Shown here: positions 55,674-64,000 of the stretch, piece after piece | Layout: each line of letters begins with the position of its first letter | Numbering within the stretch: the stretch's first letter is position 1 | DNA from: Xylogone sp. PMI_703 | Lineage: Eukaryota; Ascomycota; Leotiomycetes | DNA: 64,000 nt | Assembly: GCA_021399445.1 (NCBI GenBank) | Contig: JAJTUQ010000005.1 | Location: 620,001 to 684,000, forward strand | Direction of reading: 5' to 3' | Made by a program: the position numbers and the translations under genes | Notes under the pieces: model-generated | Databases searched by the model: none | The model's input: only the letters and a program-made list of their open reading frames with translations | What the model was told of the DNA's origin: nothing

Positions 55674-57365
55674 GGGGGTTTGGGGACACTGAGACAGTGT
55701 CGTGAAAGCTGTGTAGTGCTCGAATTTATAACTGGTCCGTGGGTGTCCGGCGGTGGGAGTCGACCCCGGTGTTGTGTAATTATTTTGTTATCCATGAGTC
55801 GCATTTTGTTGTTCTTCTCTTTATGTAGTAATGCGTGAAGTAGTGAGTATTGTAGGAAAAGAGGGGCGACCTGTTTGCCTTGTAGTTTGTACTAGTGATG
55901 GGGCACGCGGGTTCCGGGGGCGCATGTTAGAGAGGCTGGGTTTAGATGTTAGTACTGGTGTACAGTATTGGCAGTGTGCAACACCATCTAATCATCACCA
56001 ATACCCCAGTCTCATAGTACATGTATTTTGAGGGACGTTCCGAAAGTGTAATTATATAGCTGCCACACCATGCAGCGCAATCGCTATCCGCGATGGAGAG
56101 AGATATCGTGACTGGCACAAAGGAAGGACTGAGAGACTGCACAGATTGCTTTAATTAATGCCTTTTTGGTCTTTTAGAAGCATAAAAGATTCTTTTCAAC
56201 TGCAGCTACTGTAAATCTTCCAAGATATCCAGGTGGTCTGGATTTTGTGAGAGTCCGAGGTGCGGGACCCCTTCATTGCAGGCTGCATTGCAGGCTGATT
56301 CGAGTTGGACCGACCATAAATGATCGCATGTAGTTATGAGTGGCCCGCAGCATCAGCGCAGGGCCAATTATGCGATGGTGCTTTTTGACTGGGGCCCTTT
56401 GAGACTTGGAAACTCAGAGGAGATGCTTATATTAGATATAACTGGGCGTTGATGGTTGGCCTGGAGTGGCCCTGAGGTTTTCCTGTACGGCCTAAGACTT
56501 TCCAGCACTCCATTTAGGTGAACGCATCATGTCGACAGGTTGTATCGTCTGGCAGTTCTGGGACCTGACGCGGTGTGCGTGTGTTGTCATCCAGAGGAAC
56601 GGAACGGATTTCAAGGATAGACCTATGCGTAGCACGGTTCTTAGCTTCTTACCAATAGATGGAAATATGATATGTGATACCAGAGCCCCATGCAACGTTG
56701 GCCGTACTAATGTCGGTAGGGTCGCATTGCGAAAAAGCTGGTGACTTTTACTTCTTTTCATGTCAGAAACAGAAAATGGGCCGCACATTCCGCAAGCATC
56801 ATGATTCGTGCGCAGAGGCGACCCACATAATGGGGATTGTCTCCTCGTTTGCCCGCAATCCACACGAGGCTACATATATAGTGTCCAAGTTTTCGCCATA
56901 TTGAGCAGACATTTAGGATAAAACGTTATATTTGCGATTATGTTCCGTTCATTCATTTCAAGAAAGCAACCGCCTCGAAGCAGTATGTATGCATACTACG
57001 GACATGTATGCTGTCAACAACATAGAATAAGAACGGTCCGTTATGCGCAGAGTCTCTTTTCATCAAATGATAAACTGAGAGGGTATGTTGACTCTCTTCT
57101 TTTGCAGTGACCTATGACTGAGTTATGGTAGTAGCGGAGCACTTCAGTGAATAAGACTTGACAGCCACCGCTGTTACGAGTTACTCTTAGCGGTGGCGAC
57201 TTCAAACCGCGGACTATTTCATAAGTTGCACAATTATGTCTGCCGGGACGATGATCGAGGGGAAGTGTGTTTATTGATTTCTTAAAACATTTGATATCTC
57301 TCCTATCCTACTTCGCAACTCTCCTTCACAGCTAATTATTCATCACCCCACCAGGATCTATCTAC
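55674..57365. other. Gene-poor interval
   Basis: The 1,692 bp contain only short ORFs without domain features. I see no repeat or RNA gene. Confidence 0.45.
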
Positions 57366-58074
57366 TCAACTCCGTCGTGGTCGACCTGGTTGTTTCACGC
57401 CACACTTGGAGATCTCTTTGCGGAATTCATCTAAAGCATTGCAGGGGAATTCCTTCCCACATCGGCATGTGAAGTGCTTCTCGGAGCGTTCGCACCTCTC
57501 CATGTCCGCATTTAGATGTCTTATCAAATCGCCTTTGCGAGCAGTCACATAGCAGCATCGGCATTCATAGAAGCCCCGACGTAAAGGTTCGTTAGGTCCT
57601 GGCTTCTGGTGACCTTTTTCATGACGCAGTAGATCCTTCTTGACATCGAAGCTTGAAAAGCACCCGGCAGACTGGCAACTGAACTTCTTCGGAGCAGCGC
57701 TATCTCCAGAGATGGTCTGAGTCTCTTCAACCTGGCTTTGAGTGGACATGTCCGGTGCTGTCCAGTGAGTGGACCAAGTGTTGGCAACACCAGTGGTATT
57801 CACATAAGTATTGTGACTCCCATCGAGCTGTAGCATAGCTGGGTTGATGCTATTGGGGACGAGTCCCTTGCATTCTCACTCCATCATCGTTGCCTTCGGC
57901 ACTGTCTATTCCTCGGAACAGTGGAGGGCCGCCAATACCATACATGAGATCGTCATATGCAAAGGAGCTACGAATTAGATTACCCGGTGGAGGTAATTGT
58001 CCTTGGGCTATTAGATATTGGTTAAGGATGTCGGCATCGAAATCCTCTATGGAAGGTAGTGTATTCTGTCCCAT
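57366..58074 (-). CDS. C2H2 zinc-finger protein, putative transcription factor
   Basis: Two frames on the minus strand probably form one gene. The first, from 58074, starts MGQNTLPSIEDFDADILNQY, an acidic, activation-domain-like segment. The second, ending at 57366, holds the fingers. Finger 1 is complete: CQSAGCFSSFDVKKDLLRH then EKGH. Finger 2 (ECRCCYVTARKGDLIRHLNA) and the CRCGKEFPCNALDEF segment are atypical fungal fingers. The tail is KQPGRPRRS, an AT-hook-like basic end. A 64-nt GTGCCG...CAG intron at 57835-57898 would join RGID|TMLQLDG in phase, but other joins are possible. No neighbour suggests a target pathway. Confidence 0.6.
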
Positions 58075-59223
58075 ACCAACCCCGCCATATTATGTACGGT
58101 ACTTTCCCCGAAGGTTTTGACTACTTGCAAATGATAATGCTAATAAAGACAGATGATCCAGATTAAGCCGTCTGAACTTGTCGTCACTGCTGAATGGGCT
58201 GACTACTCGAGTATGATACAACGTAGCTTGAGGAATGAGACTAAATGATTCGGATAGGAACAACTATCTTCGTCGAAAGAAAAGACCTGAAGGCGTACTA
58301 CTGGGTGGATTGCCATTAGCCATTTCCTACCTGGCCCTTTGCGCACTTTGCGGCTCTTCCCCTCTACTCATGTCCATCATTACAGCCTGTATTCTGTCCT
58401 GGAGCTTTGGTGAGCATGCAAAAGGCGGTTCCCAAAGATTTCGCATTTTGCTTCGCATTAATTGTTGCAGCGCGTATGGCAGAGTTGCAAGGGGAGATAA
58501 GACGTATTTACTATCGATATCCAATTGAATCATAAGCCACAGAATCCCCCTTCGCAGTATTCTACGATATCTCCGGCTGGCACTATGTTATAGGTGCTAT
58601 GGATGCACATCTTACCGCATGCAGGACTTAAAACCATGTTACAATAATCTCGCACTTCGCGAAATATTTTGATATTGCTTTTGTGACCTTATCACGCATG
58701 CGATTTGAAGCTGTTTAAGATTAAGGGAATCTGCGAGTGAGTTGGCATGTCCACGTGTAAGACACGCCAAGAGGCACGGGAAAATTCAGACCTTTAGCAT
58801 TTTGCGGCCATTTCTCAGAGGGCTGCGATGCCCACCCTTCGCTCTGCCCATTTTTAACATGGCATAGATAGATTGCAATGAGGACGTAGCCATTTGTATT
58901 TTCTCTTCTATTTACCATGATGTGCAAGGACAATCCCAACTGTTCGATTAAAGGTGCCCGCAGCCTTTGCCTCAAGTTCTCTAACCCTGCAAGTTGCGGA
59001 ACTTTCGTTTTTAGAACGCCTTGGAGCTCAACATCCAAATATGAGTTTCCCTCAATAATCTTGATCATAGGAAATTGCAATTCCAAAGCACAATATTTAA
59101 CACGAGCAATGCTGTCCTTATTCAAGTCAATTAATTCATCGAGGTAAGAGCCGAGTGAGGCTGACCCGATGCCCCCCCAACCAGAATAGCTCCCGCAAAT
59201 TCGGAGTTCGTGTCAACCTTAAC
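58075..59223. other. Intergenic with an unassigned minus-strand ORF (about 58721-59215)
   Basis: A minus-strand frame from about 59215 to 58721 stays open for about 160 codons and looks protein-like (GSYLDELIDLNKDSIARVKY, LGLSLHIMVNRRENTNGYVL, PVPLGVSYTWTCQL). I see no family, ATG or clear intron. Its upstream limit coincides with the start of the direct repeat at 59224, so it may be a gene truncated by a rearrangement. The remaining sequence shows nothing. Confidence 0.3.
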
Positions 59224-59640
59224 GACTTGCCGCAGGCTCGAAGGAACGGTAGTGACGCAGTAGGCGTGAGTCCGACTATTCTCAATCTTTTACAATCCCT
59301 ATATTTGGCCGAAGTGGGCATACAATCAATCAATTATAGGCTTGGTAATGTTTCTAGAGGGTTATACTTCGGTAGACTAGTTTTGCTCCTAATCGACTGC
59401 GAGTCACTAATTATCGGTCTCGGTGAAGGTCCGATCCCTGCCTTAGTATGCGCAATGATATAACGCTGCCTACTCGTAATTCGTAAAATTGGATATCCCT
59501 AGACGACGAGTGCCAAGGTAATTTATAAAAAATAAAGATGAACATACGGTGTTTCGGTGTTTGCTGAGCCACATTTCATTTTATATCTCCTTTGCTAGAA
59601 ATATATAGTAAATAAATAAATTACATCTTTCATTATCATT
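59224..59640 (+). repeat. Direct repeat copy A flanking nucleoside hydrolase gene
   Basis: About 417 bp, beginning GACTTGCCGCAGGCTCGAAG, align over their length with 61521-61929 in the same orientation. Shared anchors include TATATTTGGCC, GGTAATGTTTC/AGTAATGTTTC, AATTCGTAAAATT, TTTATAAAAAATA and TTGCTAGAAAT. Most differences are C/G here versus T/A in copy B, so this copy is the less mutated one. Confidence 0.75.
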
Positions 59641-59868
59641 GACATATAACGTATAGCTTGTTCAGGGGTATAATCCAACAATTCATTGGCTAAAACAGTT
59701 GATATAACGAATGGGAGTAGGAAGGTCCTCAATTACGAAGCTAGTCTAGATTTAGCAATTATGTAACCACAAATTTCTTTGACACGTCCAAACAAGTGTA
59801 TTGAGCAGCATTTGTTGTTTCAGGGACCTCGGCCGCAAAGAAAGCTCTTCACGTTCACATCGGCGACT

Positions 59869-61522
59869 ATGGCACCGCGGAAGATTATCATAGACACCGA
59901 CCCGGTACACTACTTGTTCCATTGCCTTTGACGAGCGTAGTGAGCCGACTGACTCTTTAATAGGGAGTCGATGACATTCTGGCGATATTGCTGGCTTTCT
60001 CAGCACTACCGGAGAAGCTTCAAGTGTTACTTATTTCCGTGACGTACGGCAACATTGACGTTCAAAATTGCTTACGCAATGTCATCTCGCTATTCTACCA
60101 TGTGGAAAAGGAGATCGCGTGGCGTGAAAGCGTTGGACGAAGTTCCGGATTCGAAACTATACGGAAATCGAAGCCTATAGTTGCTGTGGGCCCTGAGCAT
60201 CCGCTCGCTGATAATACATTGATGGCTGATTTCTTTCGTGAGTCAACATGCTGCATGAGCTTGACATGAAGCTCATATCGGTTATAGACGGACGAGATGC
60301 ACTTAGTGGAATCCACCTGAGCGTATGTACACATTAGAGGTCGAATCGAATTATTGACTAACTTGGCCAGCACCCGCATCTGACACCCGCCGAGACGTGG
60401 GAGCGCCTCCTCGAGGAGACAGAGAAGTCATCTACTCCCGAGCAAGTTGAAATAGCCGAAGAGATGAACAAGACAGCCTCTCTATTTACAAGATCTCAAA
60501 CACCTGCACATTTGGAAATTCTGAAATTATTACACGACAACGAACCTAACAGCATTACGATTGTGGCAATCGGTCCCTTGACGAATCTCGCCCTTGCGGC
60601 AGCGGAAGATCCAGAAACATTCTTGAAGGTCAAAGAGGTCGTAGTGATGGGCGGCAACATTGATCAAACTGGCAATGTAGGTTATCAATCTCTCTCACAT
60701 CTACAGCAGGTTCCGAACGTCCACGAGCCACCTTTCAGGCTCATCAAACAAGCGCCAGGTCGTATCAGAGATTCGCTGAACATACGAAATCAAGTGACAC
60801 CTCTTGCGGAATTCAACACTTATGCAGACCCTATAGCGGCAGCACGAGTATACGCTCTCACATCGCCGAAACCCCACACAACAATGCCTCCAATACCACC
60901 GGCACCTCTGAGCCAAGGAAGGGATGTATCTCCTCCATGGTTTCTCTCCTCTTATCCAGACAATCTTTCAAAGCAGTTGAAAGTCACATTGTTCCCAGTG
61001 GACATCACTGGGAAGCACGTACTCACTCGTGGCGACTTTGAAGCATCTCTTCAGCCACAGCTGGCTGCAAAGTCGCCTTTGGCAGAATGGGTTTCAGCGT
61101 TCATGAATGCTTCGTTTGAGAAGGTCGAATCACTTCGTCCAGAGATTTCCCGAGACGCTGTTGGACTGCAACTCCATGATCCGCTGACAATATGGTACTG
61201 CATGGATGATGACAACCCCAAATGGGAGATCATTGAGGGTGAAGATCTAAGGGTGGAGATCGCAGGCCAATGGACAGGAGGAATGCTTGTGACTGACAGA
61301 AGGCGTCGGAAGCAAAAGGACGACTACGACTATAGTGAAGCACCTGAGGATACCGATGGCTGGTTAACAGAAGGCAATGGCAATCGAGTCAGTCGATGTG
61401 TCGGATCCCCTGGAGAAGTATATTTGGTCGACTTCTGCTTGAACGAGTTTTTAGCAGCTGAGACCTTCAATGCAGCTGAGATCCTGGAGCACACCGAACC
61501 ACAATCCTACGAGATCTTATGA
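59869..61522 (+). CDS. Inosine-uridine-preferring nucleoside hydrolase
   Basis: This enzyme hydrolyses purine or pyrimidine nucleosides to base and ribose in salvage or extracellular nutrition. Exons are 59869-59904, 59964-60237, 60288-60322, 60371-60680 and 60795-61522, giving 460 aa. The signature Asp cluster DTDP|GVDD forms across intron 1. Other marks are ILLAFSALPEKLQVLLISVT, FHGRDALSGIHLSHPHLTP across introns 2-3, ITIVAIGPLTNLALAA, VVVMGGNIDQTGNVVTPLAE (formed by removing the in-frame 114-nt intron 60681-60794) and FNTYADPIAAARVYALTSP. No signal peptide is seen. The stop codon TGA (61520-61522) straddles the start of direct repeat copy B, so the native C-terminus may have been longer. 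The gene sits between RIP-like repeats. Confidence 0.88.
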
Positions 61523-61929
61523 CTTGCGGCAAGCTTGAAGGAGTGCTGCAGCCCTCCGTCGCGAGTCTAATTATTTTCCATCCCGAACAATGGCTATATT
61601 TGGCCAAGGCGTTCATACAGCTTATTACCTATAAGCTTAGTAATGTTTCCAACGAGTCATCGTTCACCAGATTAGATTGCTCTCAATTAATTACACGTCT
61701 TTACTAGTCTCAGTGAAGATCTGATCCTTGCTTATAGTATATACTGTAATATATATGTTGCTTACTCACAATTCGTAAAATTAAAAACCCTTGGATGACA
61801 AATGTGAAGTTGATTTATAAAAAATATGAATAAACATATAGTGTCTCAATGTTTATTAAGTCACATTTTATTATTATATCTCCCTTGCTAGAAATCATTA
61901 GTAAATAAAGTGCATATTTCATTATTAAT
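61521..61929 (+). repeat. Direct repeat copy B, RIP-like AT-biased
   Basis: About 409 bp, beginning GACTTGCGGCAAGCTTGAAG, are homologous to 59224-59640. Compared with copy A, many positions change C to T or G to A: CTCGGTG to CTCAGTG, ACTCGTAA to ACTCACAA, and GTTTCGGTG to GTCTCAATG. This is the pattern of repeat-induced point mutation. It starts within the stop codon of the nucleoside hydrolase gene. Confidence 0.75.
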
Positions 61930-64000
61930 AACCCTTACACCAGCAAAGACTATAATCCGCTTAACATGTTGGACAAGAACATGCAAAGTATTTTTGAGGT
62001 TGGCTGAGGGCCTGCCAACAAGATCTGATAGAAGCCGAACAGATATTGTCCGCTGAGGTTGAGTAGATTTGGATTTAATCGTGCTGATAATTTTTATATG
62101 TCGTAAGCTGGCCATTCAGGGTTTGTTGGGCCGTGATAACAATTACTGTCTTTACAGGTACTTTCGTGATAAACATGAAAGTTAGTCTAGAGGAGCTTTG
62201 AAGTAAGAAATTTGGTTACCAAAGACAAGATTGTGACATTGGGTGGCTTGATCTTGAACCAAGCCTGAAATTTCCCCATTCTCTACTCAATGTAGCAGGG
62301 AGCGGGAAAGTGCGCCCAGGACCCCTGTGTGAAGACCCTGAATAATGCAACATAGTAAGGATTCACAGCAGCTGAGGTTGGATTTTAGAGCGAACTTGAT
62401 AACCAGGTCTAGATTTGAACTAGCACATTTGTCAATACACGGTATTAACCTTCACAATACTCCGTAGAACCTACGAGCTTCGGCTTTCGGTGGTAAATAG
62501 TCGCAACATTGTACATCTTGTTTCTCCATACATTGGTAGACGTGGCGGACGACGTCTTTTCACGAACTCAAGGAGGTGTATTGAGTTCACCGGCATAAAT
62601 TACATACTGTTTTGACCCTTTCTGTAAGTATATAGTGTGATGCTAGACCCATGAGCTTCCGGAACAACGTGGCGTCACCTGTGGAGAAGACAAGATTTCT
62701 CTCATTCTGTAAAGTAACCCAAGATTTCCTCGCCGCCTTGCCCTTGCATTTTTATTTCTTCGGATGAAAGCTTGTGTATTGGGATGAACAGTTGTGCGAA
62801 TACACACGTATTCCTAAGCTGGTATCATTACGGAGTTATCGGTATTTCCGCAGCCATTTCGGCTGGATCAACAGATTTTGTGGGGAGCTTGACTATCCCC
62901 GGATTCCGGAAGCAACAGTTTGGAATGCTTAACATTCTTTGACTAGGGCTCATTTGGAAAGCCTTGGTGACATATAGATGATACCTCATCGCCTACGAAT
63001 GCCATCCTTATGAATTATGCTTTTGGTATGAAGGATAAAGCTCCCATGTAGGATTCCAGACAATCAATAAGTGTAAGAGTGAGTATCGCTGAGACAAGAT
63101 GAATAAACATTCTGAGTTGCTCGCCTCTCAAGACTCGGGAATCTGGTAGTTGCACGGCATTGAAATTGAAGTTGACCGAAAGCAATTGAGCCCTCAGCAT
63201 AGGTAGACAACATCATCAGCACGCTCGCGTCCCGTAGTCGATCGTGAGAGCTGCAATTTCCCTTGGTCCGCAATATATTCAAACTTCCCTTCATCCTGGA
63301 TCGTTTTTCAGAATATTAGCCCACTCCGATAGTTTCCTATGCAGGCAAGCTCTGTGCGGGGAGACATGAGGCGTTTAGATGCGGCGTATTTTACGGGCTT
63401 AAGCTATAGTGGGGTGCATGGAGCTATCGTACTTAACCTACGGCCAGATTAGTAGTCTCTGTCGCTTCCAATCCGTTCGTATACTGGTTGGGGCTTTCGT
63501 ATACTTACTTATTTAGGTTAAGATTCTGGCTCTTCTTGAATCCACGAAATTGTAATTGAACCCCCTCATGCAAGGTTCTTGATTTATCAGCAATTCTACA
63601 TCCACCGATTCGGCGGAAGCTTCATCTAAGGATAGCTTAGGATAGAAAAGCTAACTAATGGACTCTTGTGGTCGAGTGGTAGTTTCAGGGAAACGCCATG
63701 ACCCTTTTACAGCAGGATCACTCTTAACCGTTTCTCACGGTAAGGTAGTAGTCTCCGTTCGACCGCGGCAAGAGGAAAAGCCTAGATCGTGGTACTTGAT
63801 GAAGATGAAAATCAGTAAAGAGAAGAGGCGGTGGAGATGTGCTATAAAGAAAGCTCATATTCCTGCCCTTGTTACCTAAATCCATGCTTAAAGCTGGTTT
63901 TAAGGTCAAGATGGGCGTTCTATGGCTCTCTGGTATTGATGCTGCACTTCTAATAAACTCATGTTTCGTTCAATCAACTTCAACTTCCAAGCCTAGCCAT
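61930..64000. other. Gene-free right end
   Basis: In the last 2.07 kb I find no credible coding region, tRNA or repeat. A tRNA A-box-like string near 63,668 (TGGTCGAGTGG) has no matching B-box, so it was not called. Confidence 0.45.

Noticed and set aside
63660..63730. tRNA A-box-like string TGGTCGAGTGG
   Set aside because: No GGTTCGAATCC-type B-box follows at a usable distance.
1..64000. CRISPR arrays, operons, ribosome binding sites
   Set aside because: The window is eukaryotic nuclear DNA; no regularly spaced repeats are present and prokaryotic signals do not apply.

Overview
The window is nuclear DNA of a filamentous ascomycete (Pezizomycotina). The evidence is many short introns (about 45-120 nt) with CTAAC/CTGAC-like branch sites, compact gene spacing, and fungus-specific families (BIG1, a CSI2-like protein, a SesA-type death-domain protein, STAND N-terminal domains). 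Leotiomycetes is my best guess at class, with low confidence. Start codons below are ATG choices; nearly all exon joins were worked out by hand from frame, GT/GC-AG signals and family conservation.

Positions 1-43,134 form a conserved, gene-dense core. In order: proteasome beta-4 (PRE1, -), U3 snoRNP protein RRP9 (+), tri-snRNP protein SAD1/USP39 (-), SSU-processome UTP13 (-), an uncharacterised membrane protein (+), a sugar-porter MFS protein (+), a STAND-N/ankyrin protein (-), the F-BAR/DEP/RhoGAP protein RGD2 (-), a membrane dipeptidase (+), mitochondrial uS13m (-), an ER cyclophilin with two possible C-termini (+), an HNH_2 relic (-), TRM112 (+), the H3K4 methyltransferase SET1 (-), an unassigned securin-like mitotic candidate (-), tropomyosin (+), RRP17 (-), BIG1 (+), a CSI2-like membrane protein (+) and YTM1 (-). 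Ribosome assembly and RNA processing are over-represented (RRP9, UTP13, RRP17, YTM1, TRM112, SAD1). Several pairs share short divergent promoters, some with CACGTG boxes.

Positions 43,135-64,000 look like accessory sequence: AT-richer, gene-poor and fast-evolving. They hold a SesA-like protein with a two-repeat amyloid-type motif (-), a DHA2-type drug efflux MFS protein (-), an FHA-domain protein kinase with an apparent frameshift (-), an unrecognised multi-frame hypothetical gene (+), a C2H2 zinc-finger protein (-) and a nucleoside hydrolase (+). The last is bracketed by about 410-bp direct repeats whose differences look like RIP (repeat-induced point mutation). The final 2 kb holds nothing I can support.

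The most interesting locus is the SesA/amyloid gene at 43,775-44,820. It has the architecture of fungal NLR-controlled amyloid cell-death effectors, but no partner NLR gene is visible in the window. The RIP-marked repeats around the nucleoside hydrolase and the alternative soluble or membrane-anchored cyclophilin ends are the next best leads.
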